A stretch of 64,000 nt of DNA from Epithemia pelagica (taxonomy: Eukaryota > Bacillariophyta > Bacillariophyceae > Surirellales > Surirellaceae): assembly GCA_946965045.2 (NCBI GenBank), contig OX337233.1, forward strand, positions 62,001 to 126,000, read 5' to 3'. Each line of letters begins with the position of its first letter. The first letter of the stretch is position 1. Under the pieces are notes generated by a model. That model made no database searches. It saw only the letters and a program-made list of their open reading frames with translations, and was not told the DNA's origin. Shown here in pieces: positions 39,094-49,100 of the stretch. A program made the position numbers and the translations under genes.

Positions 39094-39871
39094 TGGAGGG
39101 ATTGACTCCGGAAGAAATGGCATCTTCCACATGGTCGTTGTACACTTCATTCTTTTCGTCATCTTCTCGTTTTTCAAGTTTGCCATACGGATCTTGTTGA
39201 ACTGCAACCTCGACCTCTACATCGCTGGCGTCGTCTTCTTGGTCTTTCTCGGCCGGGAATAGCATCTGTGGGGAGGGTTCCTTGTCCTTCATTGTCTCTG
39301 GGATGTCCTTGTGTTTGATAGGAGTACACTCCGATCCATTCACTTCATCCGTAACAGTCTTCCAAAATCGTTGGAAATGTGATCCGTTCCCTGTTTCTTG
39401 TACTGCCCTTGGCCTGGCATCATTAATTGTCATAAAATCATCAATGTGATCACGATGGAAGATTACATTGATAATGCGACAGTGAGTTGACGGCACTTGT
39501 TCAAGGCGATGGTTGATCGTACCAATTTCTTGTTTCGTTCGTAGTAAGTGGTATCGCAATTCTGTCTTGTTGAGATTTCCCCTTGTTATACCAATCTTTC
39601 TAACCAGCTTTCTCAATAGATGGACTGACAGGTCCTTATCCAGGTGGGCTGTGTGGTTGTCTCTTGAGATAGTACAGGCAACTTCGACCAGTTCCTCTTC
39701 TCCGAGCTGGTTTTTAATCATCCTAAATTCTGTGGTCAACTGGAAGTCATTTAGAGTTGATGTATCCAACGCATTCAAAAAGTCAGGCATGGGCTTCTCC
39801 ACACGCTTTGGTTTTTTCTTGGATGGACCATCTTCATGAGGTGCAGGGGTTGGCTGTGGAGGCTCCGCCAT
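39065..39871 (-). CDS. Transposon accessory protein, DNA-binding-like (268 aa)
   Basis: Intact frame, ATG at 39871 (MAEPPQPTPAPHEDGPS). A proline-rich start is followed by a nuclear-signal-like KKKPKRVEKP. A helical domain follows (LNDFQLTTEFRMIKNQLGEE, DKDLSVHLLRKLVRKIGI, NLNKTELRYHLLRTKQEIGT), then a long acidic tail (EKDQEDDASDVEVEV). PIF/Harbinger elements carry a second, Myb/SANT-like gene required for transposition; position and character fit, but I do not see a clear Myb signature. Could also be captured host sequence. Its 3' end overlaps the transposase remnant. Confidence 0.5.
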   Translation of the reverse strand: MAEPPQPTPAPHEDGPSKKKPKRVEKPMPDFLNALDTSTLNDFQLTTEFRMIKNQLGEEELVEVACTISRDNHTAHLDKDLSVHLLRKLVRKIGITRGNLNKTELRYHLLRTKQEIGTINHRLEQVPSTHCRIINVIFHRDHIDDFMTINDARPRAVQETGNGSHFQRFWKTVTDEVNGSECTPIKHKDIPETMKDKEPSPQMLFPAEKDQEDDASDVEVEVAVQQDPYGKLEKREDDEKNEVYNDHVEDAISSGVNPSIKNTYEDHP

Positions 39872-40112
39872 GGTGGATGATGTCGAAGTTGGATTCGTTG
39901 TTCCGGTGGTTCCGGAGGGGCTAGAGGCGTAGGGGCTAAAAGACTACACCTAGACATGATAGACACTGTGTGAACTTTTTGTGACAAGTGAACAAGCGTT
40001 TCAAATCCGATTTTGTGAATTCACGAATTTTTCACGGCCACGTCATAGCACATGTGCAAAATGGTGAACTTTTGTGAACTTTGTGAATGTTCACGAAAGA
40101 TAAGACCAGCCC

Positions 40113-40946
40113 TCAGTTGTGAGCACTCACCAAAAAAGTTACTCTTCCGAATCTCTACCTAGCCTTTCCCAGCCAGTCACGGACGGGTGATCTTATGAAA
40201 TCTCAGTCATCTTCCCCCACTCCCCACCAGTCATTGAAACAGGCAATTGCAAGGGCAATAGCAAAAAATATTGTTGAGGATGTGACGCAGTATCGTCTCG
40301 TTGGGCTAACCACGAACCAACAACCAGAAATCAAACAACACACTCTCTGGAATGAAATGGAACCAAACGATGCAGCCAAACACCACTGTCTGGTATCATC
40401 GTCATTATCTTCATCATTGTCTTGTTGCTGTTGTTTGCAATTCACTGTGGGGTTGTCGTGGTCGGAGCGGTAATTCAGTGGTGACCTCTCAAGCTACCCT
40501 TGCTCGTTGGACGGGCGTGACCTTGGTTCTTCTTTGTCGGTATCTCTTTCAACCATTGATCATCTTCCAAGACGACGCTGCATGTTTGGATGCATATGGT
40601 GCTCGCCGCTTCCACACGCTCTTGTGCGAATATCGAAAGGATTCGATCAGTCCCATCTACAACTTGATGCCAACAGCGACTTTCAAACCCTGAAGAGTAT
40701 GCCAACAGCGACTTTCAAACCCTGGAGAGTTTGCTATATAGTCGCCGCGCATTGTGGCTCGATTGAATGCAATTGAAGACCTTGCGACACTCGGGAATTG
40801 GGATGCTACATGCTACGTCGCCCCAGAAGCAAGATGGACAATATCACACATTGCGTAGTCGAAGTGGTCAGGTTCCACCGCGCGGTTTGGGGTACTGACT
40901 GAGAATTCTCACCATACCTTTTGACCGTGCTACACATGCCCGATTC
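40113..40946 (+). other. Mosaic stretch with repeat block W and a weak 92-aa frame
   Basis: 40195-40473 is open on the plus strand (SLKQAIARAIAKNIVEDVTQ). A neighbouring frame holds a hydrophobic run GIIVIIFIIVLLLLFAIHCG at about 40400. Block W (40455-40588) is shared with 18161-18285, with the frame VTSQATLARWTGVTLVL then RYLFQPLI open in both. Otherwise nothing recognised. Confidence 0.35.
40667..40730 (+). repeat. 32-bp tandem duplication
   Basis: Two copies of ATGCCAACAGCGACTTTCAA plus CCCTGAAGAGT-type ends, 40667-40698 and 40699-40730, one mismatch. A recent slippage or unequal exchange product. Confidence 0.8.
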
Positions 40947-41318
40947 TTGGTTGGTGTTGAATTCCACTCGCTCGGGAACATACTGGTTGTCCAGGCAGTC
41001 CCACACCGCCAGGTTACCCAGACTTTTACTTACCCAAAACCCTTTTTGCCATTGACGTCCAAACCATCGACCCCTGTTCCGACCACCACTTTCTCAAGGC
41101 AAGAAAACAATCAACCGTTGCCAGAGCAAACGCTTACTGTCATTGATGTTTGGTTAGATCAAGGTAGCTCCGAGCATAGCGCGTCTCGGTCTGCCTCCAG
41201 TCACGAGAGTGTCTCCGTGTCATGTGGACAAGGAGATTATGCATTCCGAGGATGGAAACGAGTGGTGCGAGGGAGTATTACTTGCCACAGAGAAATACCG
41301 CAGGGACTGCCAAAGTAA
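40947..41318 (+). CDS. L family copy 2 (unknown protein, open 123-codon frame)
   Basis: VGVEFHSLGNILVVQAVPH, then FLPLTSKPSTPVPTTTFSRQ, then LTVIDVWLDQGSSEHSAS, matching L copy 1 at 32067-32300 in frame. Downstream a 2-base difference puts the two copies in different frames (here CGQGDYAFRGWKRVVRGS; in copy 1 DGNGWCEGVLLATEKY). No ATG at the start of conserved sequence is visible, so the gene is probably truncated at its 5' end. No domain recognised. Confidence 0.35.
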   Translation: MVGVEFHSLGNILVVQAVPHRQVTQTFTYPKPFLPLTSKPSTPVPTTTFSRQENNQPLPEQTLTVIDVWLDQGSSEHSASRSASSHESVSVSCGQGDYAFRGWKRVVRGSITCHREIPQGLPK

Positions 41319-41520
41319 CCTTACTCAACAATACGACAATAGCACTCAACACAGAGCAAAACTCTACAGAATCCATGTTCGGACCACAGTCGCGTTCTCC
41401 CGGACATGCCGTATGACATGATTCACATGATAATTCCACAGGTATCAGATAATAAGAAACTGTTTGCGATCAAAATGATTATATGATAGTTTCACCATTG
41501 TAGGACATTAATGCAACGTG
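41319..41520 (-). other. Kelch 3' flank without a Kelch gene (deletion scar, left side)
   Basis: 41319-41410 holds an SP relic on the minus strand (MDSVEFCSVLSAIVV). 41440-41520 matches the 3' flanks of KEL4 and KEL10 (TTTCACCATTGTAGGACATTAATGCAACGTGATGCC). Confidence 0.6.
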
Positions 41521-41950
41521 ATGCCAACGCGTGGAAGCTTTGCTTTTTTGCGTGGAGACTGCGGTGTGTTTTTTATGGAGATAGAAAAGTTGTGCCTGTC
41601 CTGCGTACGATGGTGAAGGGCAATCAATCGCACATAGATTTCATGACAAGCCCCCAAAAGTATCTTTTGTGCTGCATTAATATGATACGACACAAAACAA
41701 GGGAGAGCGAGAGATCCCAAATATAGTGATGAAGAGGTCCTTTTGAATGATACATTGGTCCACAGATTGGTAATTCAACATCCACAGATCGACAATCCCT
41801 AATTTCCAAGTCATCTCGTCCCACGCCATTCGTGGAACACCATTCTTTCCTTGGTCCTATACAGTCTGTTCACAACGACAGCAACAACAGAGAGAGTGGT
41901 CCTCTCTTGACTCTTGATCCAATGATTTGAATGCATCGGGTATATAGTGA
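41521..41950 (-). promoter_or_regulatory. Orphan P1 Kelch upstream region (deletion scar, right side)
   Basis: Starts AACGCGTGGAAGCTTTGC and continues GTGCCTGTCCTGCGTACGATG, CATAGATTTCATGACAAGCCC, GTATCTTTTGTGCTGC and TGATGAAGAGGTCC as in the KEL2 and KEL6 upstream regions. It is joined directly to Kelch 3'-flank sequence; no Kelch codon remains. Confidence 0.6.
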
Positions 41951-43183
41951 AGGAAGCAAGGCCACGACATGATGGACCAGAAGGAACCCATTGTGACGCG
42001 CTTCCCGTGTTGCATTAACAGCAGATGCCTGCATTCGTCTTCTTTGGACCGCTTTCGAGAATGTCACGTGGCTGTGGTTGGACCGCAAAGGTTGGTCCCT
42101 TATGTCATTATTGATACCGACTCCATCAATCATCATCTTTATGGGAGAGCCAAATCCGTGTCGTGCCGTCTTCGCCGGTTGTCAGTAATGCTCGCGCATG
42201 TCGTCCAATGATTGTGGCAGACGCATATCGCACGGGCTCAAGGGCCTCCGTTCGCCAATGGTGGGCGTCAGGACCGGTGCTACATTTGTCAATGGGTGAT
42301 GTTGTCATCTCGATTGAAAACCACAAGAGTTCAAGAAGCAAAAGGTGAACCAGAGGAGTCGTCGCTTCGATGCACCTGGCGTCGAGAACGTACAAGAGTT
42401 TTGTGTGTCAGGATATGTCAAATTGCCGGTGTCAAACCACTAATGACGAAAATACACCGTTGCAACAAAAGAGGCCGTTGGAAATTGCAGGATGTGACTG
42501 ACAGATTCGGGAGTTGCATTCCTGTGGGTCTATTCCAAAAACATCCAGTTCCGCAATTTCTGAAACAGAGGTGGTAGTACAACGGCAAGAACAGGAACAA
42601 GACAATCACAGAGTGGCCTTGTCCAATGCCAGTGTGTTCTGTGACATGAAACACCGATCGCGAACATGGATATCGACTGTGAATCCAAGCCTGGTAGCAG
42701 CTGCAGCGGCGGCAACATTGCAGTTTGAGCGTGGCTCGATCGATTCTCTGGTGTTTATTGGCCTGGAGCTTGGTCCATAGTTTGACAGCACCCGACAAGA
42801 TCTAAGCAATCTCCTTGTCTATGCAACGACGGCAACCAGAATGCATCTCTTCAGCCAACGTGACTCAAGTGTGCTTTCAGCTTCACGATTACACCAAGGC
42901 TTGGTCCGAATGCGCAGTCTTTGTCGGAAACGAGTCTTGTCCGTCCAACTTTCGACCGTGTCATTGTCATGGGTGGGGATCTGCGGCCACGATAACAGAA
43001 TTTTAGATTCACAAAGCAGTGTCGACGAGCAATACTGTCCCAGTAGTCTGAGGAAAGTTTGGTGGCCGTTCTATTACCCGAAATTTGTGCACGAGATGCT
43101 CACCATCAGTCCGTCTTACCACTTGTTCTCTTTGCCCAGAAACATGTCCCTTGAGTTGTCTCAGGCTGCCGAGAGCCAAGATC
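41951..43183 (+). pseudogene. F-family N-terminus followed by unresolved decayed sequence
   Basis: MMDQKEPIVTRFPCC (41969) corresponds to the F start MDQKEHVIHPI. After about 42060 I find no partner in the window. Short protein-like stretches occur on both strands: on the plus strand QVCFQLHDYTKAWSECAVFV and GNESCPSNFRPCHCHGWG (42860-42990); on the minus strand LLTTGEDGTTRIWLS (about 42150) and SGAVKLW (about 42785), which look like single WD40 strands. None forms a gene. The right end is the LINE target site. Confidence 0.3.
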
Positions 43184-43201
43184 TACTATCTGGGTAATCC
43201 A
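43184..43201. repeat. LINE target-site duplication, left copy (18 bp)
   Basis: TACTATCTGGGTAATCCA, repeated at 52112-52129. Confidence 0.85.
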
Positions 43202-43297
43202 CTTTTTCGACGTTGATCTTTTTTGTACGCCTACTCTTTCGCCCTATAGTCTTTTCCTACTGCTTTCTACGTGAGATCCTACGGTGTCGCTCTTACG

Positions 43298-46114
43298 ATG
43301 ACCAACCGCCGTTCTCCTTCCAGCTCTGGCGGCCGATCCCATGGTCGCTCTCCATCCTCTTCGACGACTTCCAGCACCTCTGCGGTTCAGTCGAATGTCA
43401 CCCAGTTCTTTACTTCGACGCCGGCGACAGCAACTACTTCCACCAGGCGATCCTCTTCCTCGTCCTCTCGTCCCACCGACACTCCAGCGGTCTCTGCGGC
43501 CAACTCGCGTGGTCCTTCTACGGCTGCGTCCCCTTCACCCGCTACGGCGTCGGCGAGTCGTCCTACATACGCTGGGGTGGCGGCGATGGACGTCGACCAT
43601 GGTTCCTTGCACGACGACCCAACCGATCCGATTGTTGATGATTCTCCCAGGAGGTCTGTGTTGGCCCCAGTTCGTCCCCCTCGATCCCCTCCCAACGCTC
43701 GGGGTCAACGTTCCGTATCATCCCAGCCCAATTCGCCAGCTGGACGTGGATCCCCGTCCCAACGCCACTCCACTGTCACGAACTCCGGATCTTCTCATGG
43801 CTCACCCTCGACTACACCTTCTGCTTCTAGTCGTGGTTCTTCCCCCATGGGTCCAGGTCGGGGTGGGAGGGCTCCTTTGGTCAGAGGTATCCCTGTTGCT
43901 GCCGGTCGGAGTCGAGGACGTTCCGCATCGTCGGCGCGTCGATCCAGCGCGGCTTCTCCCAACGACGTACCCATGGCTGAGGCTCGTTTAGTCCATGATG
44001 GTGTTCGGACCAGGGCCCAGGCGGCGTCTGCGGCTGTCTCTGCGGCCACGGTGATTCCCCACACCGCGTCTCAGACTCCACAGCTCGCGGCTGCTTCTCA
44101 ACTTCAACGTCGCACGCAGCCACCTTCCTCCTCTCGTCCTTCTCCGTCCCGTGGGGGATTTCAAGCCCTCCTGTCGGCCGAAGTCCAAGCCCTCCAGGCG
44201 GAGGAACGTGCTCAACAAACGGAAGATGCGGCGACAGGTGTCACGGCTGCGACAACTCCCCCAGGTGCTCTCGACGATCAGGACATGTCCAACGCCGCTA
44301 CAGTGGCCACCGATAATACTGAAGGTTCGTTCGTTCAAATGTTTGTTCATCAACCGGTGGCGGCTTCGATTCCGGCTACGATTGGGGGCCCGACTGGGCC
44401 CTCTCCTCCCACTGCGCCACGTCGTCCCCCAGGTCCCACACTACAACCCACAAATCCATATCTTTGTTACGAATTACTTCCTTCCCGCCCCGTGGAGGCT
44501 CGCTATGAAATGCGATTGCAACTCGCACCTTCCAGTAATGCTGACGCCGGGCTCCGCTCCACTCTTGTGGCGTTTTTTACGAAGATTCGCGAGTACGATG
44601 GGACGTTAGTGATCCATCCGTGGGCCGATCGAGACAACACTACGCAACAAAATGGTCAACGGCGTTGGCGTGCCTTGGCAAAGCCGGAAGATATTCCCGC
44701 TACGATGGACGGTCTTCGGCACTACTTTCCGCGGGCGCTTCCTAAACCGACTGGGGGGTTCGTATATCCATCGGTGCATCTCGGTCATTCGAAGTCATTC
44801 GAATCCTTGAAGCACGATTTGGCGTGGTGGTTTCAAAGCGAGCGCCATGGTCTATGGACTCGGCAATTACAATGTGAGTCGACTTATATTGTGGGTTGGG
44901 GACTCTACTCCCTCCAATCGATGCACATCCCGGAGCTTAAGCGCGTTCTCGAAGAAGCGCTCGGCTTTCCCATTGACCTCCGTTGGCGTACTATCCAAAC
45001 GGGTCAAGCAGGGGCCATTCCTGCGGACCAGATGGCCAAGGCTTTGCATTTTGAAGTCAATCGGGTTCATAAACGGGAAGCCAAGCGTCGGTTGGCCGAC
45101 CTCTACGCTAGGACAGCCACCACCTTCCCGCTGGGTATCAAGATGCGTCTTGTTTGGCCGTTGTCGGACGTGATGAATATGAGGACTCGGACGAAAGTGG
45201 CCGCCCTTCGCTTGCGACAGCTACAGTTTTGCACTCACATGAGGGGAATGCGTTCATGGGAGCTTCATTCCATAGACAAACCGGACCCAGGGACCAATCT
45301 GACCCTTCGGTCCAGACTGATGGATATTCGAAGTACGGCCGACGGCCATCAACTCTTTCATTCGGTGGACCCCAGCCACGTGGGTGAGGGTGCCATGCAA
45401 TTTGCCTTTCATCCGGCAAGAGAAGAGGAGGCCCGCGCAATGATCATCGCGCTTATCCCCTACCTTCGATGGAAGATGGCGCAGGAGGTCCCGGACTCTT
45501 CAGACGTCGCCCGCGAACGGTTCTTTGCCAAATCCTTATATTGTCATTTCAGCAAGGATGCGTTGGACCGCGCTGTGGGGGCGGTTTGGAACCCGGACAC
45601 CATGACCGTGGACTCCCCTGCCGATGAGTATAATGGGTGGGTTTTTGATTCGGGGGATGGGGAGCTCGATTGCTCCGGCTTCGGCGACGATGTCACTCCG
45701 GCGTCCACGCTGGCGACTTCGGTGACTCATACCTTGGTTCGTCCCCATGACGCCGCGGGAGACCAAGATAGCGTTTCCACATTGCCCCAAGGAACGTCTC
45801 TGGCTTCGACAGCTAGTACTGGTTCTCGTTCCACCCGTTCTCGCGCTCGCTCCCGTGGTCCCCCCGATCCTGGTGCTGGTCCTTCGGCATCCACGACCGC
45901 TTCGTCCCTTTCCTCTCCCTCTGTGCACCTTTCTTCGACTCCTCAACTTCAACCTTTTTTGACTTCACTCACGTCCTTATTAGCAAATCTCCCAGACTCA
46001 GCCCAGACTCAAGAATTACGTGCCCAGTTGGCCACCTTAACTTCGGCCCCGACCGATCCCTCTGCTTCCTCTTCCCCGTCGGCCCCTCCTGCGGCGACGG
46101 GGCAGGGCCATTAG
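43298..46114 (+). CDS. LINE ORF1 protein (938 aa)
   Basis: The first in-frame ATG (43298, MTNRRSPSSSGGRSHGRS) is chosen; an upstream GTG is open too. Residues about 1-380 are Ser/Thr/Pro/Arg-rich and disordered. Residues about 385-770 form a folded-looking domain beginning NPYLCYELLPSRPVEARYEM and including FVYPSVHLGHSKSFESLKHD, ESTYIVGWGLYSLQSMHIPE and PLGIKMRLVWPLSDVMNMRT. A second Ser/Pro/Thr-rich tail with SRSTRSRARSRG follows. No CCHC knuckle or RRM is evident, unlike many LINE ORF1 proteins. Presumed role: RNA binding and RNP formation. The reading frame of ORF2 overlaps its last 74 nt. Confidence 0.8.
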   Translation: MTNRRSPSSSGGRSHGRSPSSSTTSSTSAVQSNVTQFFTSTPATATTSTRRSSSSSSRPTDTPAVSAANSRGPSTAASPSPATASASRPTYAGVAAMDVDHGSLHDDPTDPIVDDSPRRSVLAPVRPPRSPPNARGQRSVSSQPNSPAGRGSPSQRHSTVTNSGSSHGSPSTTPSASSRGSSPMGPGRGGRAPLVRGIPVAAGRSRGRSASSARRSSAASPNDVPMAEARLVHDGVRTRAQAASAAVSAATVIPHTASQTPQLAAASQLQRRTQPPSSSRPSPSRGGFQALLSAEVQALQAEERAQQTEDAATGVTAATTPPGALDDQDMSNAATVATDNTEGSFVQMFVHQPVAASIPATIGGPTGPSPPTAPRRPPGPTLQPTNPYLCYELLPSRPVEARYEMRLQLAPSSNADAGLRSTLVAFFTKIREYDGTLVIHPWADRDNTTQQNGQRRWRALAKPEDIPATMDGLRHYFPRALPKPTGGFVYPSVHLGHSKSFESLKHDLAWWFQSERHGLWTRQLQCESTYIVGWGLYSLQSMHIPELKRVLEEALGFPIDLRWRTIQTGQAGAIPADQMAKALHFEVNRVHKREAKRRLADLYARTATTFPLGIKMRLVWPLSDVMNMRTRTKVAALRLRQLQFCTHMRGMRSWELHSIDKPDPGTNLTLRSRLMDIRSTADGHQLFHSVDPSHVGEGAMQFAFHPAREEEARAMIIALIPYLRWKMAQEVPDSSDVARERFFAKSLYCHFSKDALDRAVGAVWNPDTMTVDSPADEYNGWVFDSGDGELDCSGFGDDVTPASTLATSVTHTLVRPHDAAGDQDSVSTLPQGTSLASTASTGSRSTRSRARSRGPPDPGAGPSASTTASSLSSPSVHLSSTPQLQPFLTSLTSLLANLPDSAQTQELRAQLATLTSAPTDPSASSSPSAPPAATGQGH

Positions 46115-49100
46115 TCCATCAACCTCGTTCCGGCGCTCGCCCCTTCCGACCCGGGACACCGAGAGGACCAATGCAAGGGATCCTTCTGTTCCCCCTCTAC
46201 CTGCTTCTGAAGCTTGGGGGGACGCCTTAGCCACATCCCCACCCGATAATGTCCTTCGGGTAGTGGCCCAAAACGTGTCTGGCCTGCCTCTATCGGCCAA
46301 CCATCCCAAGTATGCTGATTTACAAGAATTTATACTCGACTATTCTATCGATGTCTTATGCCTTTCCGAGATTAATGTTGCTTGGCACACCCTGCCGGAA
46401 CCGCAGCAGTTTCCCCACATCGTCCGCCCATGGTTTTCGTCGGTCTTTTCGAAGGTGGCGTGGTTCTCTGACCGGGATGTGCAGTCCACTTTCCAACGAG
46501 GAGGCGTGGGCATGATCGTCCGTGATAGCCATACAGGACGTATTTGTGGCTCTGGCTCCGATCCGACAGGTTTGGGGCGTTGGGTGTGGGTCCGCTTGAG
46601 GGGGCACCATGGTTCGATGTTGCGAATCATCAGTGCGTATCGCCCAGTGAGTAACCCTCGGGATGCGGGATCCACGTGGTCCCAACAAGCCCGGTTTTTT
46701 GAGTTGACCGACCCTCCCCGAATGGAGGATCCCCGTGCTCTGTTTCTTACGGATCTACAGCTTATGCTTCAATCCGCCTACGACGATGGTGAACAAGTTC
46801 TCTTTTCCCTAGACGCCAACGAACCGACACTGTGGGAGCCTGATAATGTCCTTGATTCCACCGTTGCCCCCGTAGCCATGTCCAATCTGCACTTTGGCCG
46901 GCATGACCGTACCACGGCTCCCCCAACACACAACCGTGGCTCCAGACCCATCGACGCGATTTATGGCTCTACCCCGTCTCTTACGACGGCGTTGTGTGGC
47001 TATTTCCCTTTTGGCCAGGCCCCAGGCGATCATCGCGCGCTCTGGGTGGACGTTCCCCTAGTGGATATTTTCGGAGTGGCGTCGTGCCCAGTTGTCCCCC
47101 GGGTTGCTCGCCGGTTGCAATGCCGCGATCCTCGTGTTGTACGCCGCTACCAACAGACCCTGGATACGTTTTACCACCATCATAACGTCCCATCCCGTAC
47201 ATTCGCGTTGGAAGAGTCCATCGATGGTCCCTTATCAACGGATCAGGCCCGCGAATGGGAGGCCCTTGACGCCTTACGGGTCCAAGGAATATTCTTGGCG
47301 GATCGGAAGTGTCGGAAGCTCCGTACTGGTGCGGTTCCGTGGTCTCCCGTGCTCGCTCATGCTCTAGCGGTGCATCGGTTCTGGGATCGTCTTTACACCG
47401 CCTCTGCGGGTCGTCATGTGAGTCGTAAGTTGTTGACTCGGTTGGCATCCAAAGCCGGCATGGAAGTACCTGTTGCCATGCCTGAGGAAGAGATTTTACT
47501 GCATCGAACGGCCGCCTGGCAGGAATACAAACGCCTCAAGCGCAATGCGCCTCAAGCTCGCCAGGCCTATCTTCAATCCCTTATTGCGGCCCGCGCGGCT
47601 GAAGGTTGGGACTCCGCGGCGACGGGATTATCGAATCTTCTCCGTCGGGAGCAACAACGGAAGGATGCTCGTCTCCTTAAACAAGTGCTCTCCCCCACCT
47701 CCCGCCGCGGTTTAACGTCCGTAGAAGTCCCCTCGGGGCCCGGTGCGTGGGAAGATGGTGAATGGAACGGGGCTTGGGTCACAAGGACGGACCGCGACGG
47801 CATGGAGACTGGATGTTTGGCCGAGAATGACCGCCGTTTCAACCAAGCTGCGGACACGGATTTACTTCAACCTGCCGTGGTCACCGCTCTGGGTCCGACC
47901 GGCACCTCTGAGCTCTCAGCACGCATTCTCGCTACGGGCGACGCATCGGACTTGACGGACTGGGTCTCCCCTGAAGCCGCCGTTTATCTTTCCCACCACC
48001 GCCGTCCCTCGGTCCTAGTGGCACCCCACCCTTTCGAATTGGATTTCCGTACGGCATCTTATAGTCGGTCGTGGCAACGCATGGATGAGTTTACGTCGTC
48101 CGGCCCCTCCGGATTACACTTTGGCCACTTTATGGCGAACAGTCTTTCCCCCCTACTGGGGTCTGTCGATGCCTCGCTCAGCCGTATTCCGACCATCTCC
48201 GGTTACCTTCCGTCTCGTTGGCAACAAGGGCTAAACGTGATGCTTGAGAAGAAGCCCGGTGTTGTGAAGGTCTCGAAGCTCCGCACCATACTGTTGTATG
48301 AGGCGGATTACAATCACAACAACAAGTTGATGGGGCACGCGATGATGCGCTACGCCGAGGCCAACTCCCTGTTAGCCCCCGAACAGTACGGCAGCAGACG
48401 GGGCCACAGTGCCATATACCAGTGCCTTAACAAGGTGATTACGTTTGATTTGTTTCGTCAAACGAAGCGCCCGGGCGGCTTGTGCTCCAACGATGCCAAG
48501 TCTTGCTATGACCGGATTGGTCATAGCTCCGCTGGCTTGGCTATGCAACGCTGTGGCGTTCCGGCTCCCCTCGTCGATTCCGCTTTGGGTCCCATCCAAC
48601 GTCTTCGTCACTTCATCCGTACGGCTTATGGTGATTCGACGACATCGTTCTCCGCCGCGGGTCACGAGGTGCCTGTTCAAGGGATTGGCCAAGGGAATGG
48701 AGCGGGCCCTGCTATTTGGGCCGTTGTCAGCACTCCGATTTTTAATGCTATGCGACAACGCGGCTATGGTTTATTCCTAAAGTCTCCTACGTCGGGCAAT
48801 ACGTTTGTTTTTGTGGGTTATGCGTTTGCGTTTGTAGATGACACAGACCTTGTGGTGGATGGCCTTCATTGTTCCGCTAGTGCCAGCCAGGTTGTCGACC
48901 GTCTTCAGGCCAGTGCCAACTTCTGGGAAGCGTCACTGCGAGCTTCTGGCGGAGCCCTCTCGCCTGCAAAATGTCATTGGTATCTCATAGACTACCGGTG
49001 GGTCCATGGCAAGTGGTGTTTGGTGTCCCCCGATGAGTCCCCTGCCACGGTTTGCATTCGTTCGCCCTCGGGCCGAATTGTTCCCATCGAACGAGTGGCT

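Larger units (their letters stand above)
38575..40112. mobile_element. Harbinger-like DNA transposon, internally deleted (1538 bp)
   Basis: Terminal inverted repeats of 40 bp with 2 mismatches: 38575-38614 and 40073-40112, starting GGGCTGGTCTTATCTT. A 3-bp direct repeat TCA flanks it (38572-38574 and 40113-40115). Sub-terminal regions carry many GTGAA/TTCAC copies, likely transposase sites. Two frames converge inside: a transposase N-terminus (plus) and a 268-aa accessory-type protein (minus). A 3-bp duplication plus a two-gene layout fits PIF/Harbinger, though TCA is not the usual TWA. The catalytic DDE domain is absent, so it is non-autonomous. Confidence 0.75.

Noticed and set aside
42130-42800. 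WD40 gene on the minus strand (LLTTGEDGTTRIW, SGAVKLW)
   Set aside because: Only two short strands about 600 bp apart, in frames broken by stops, with no further repeats between.
43387-45440. Several long minus-strand frames across LINE ORF1
   Set aside because: Shadows caused by high GC and Ser/Arg-rich codons of ORF1; no motif in them.
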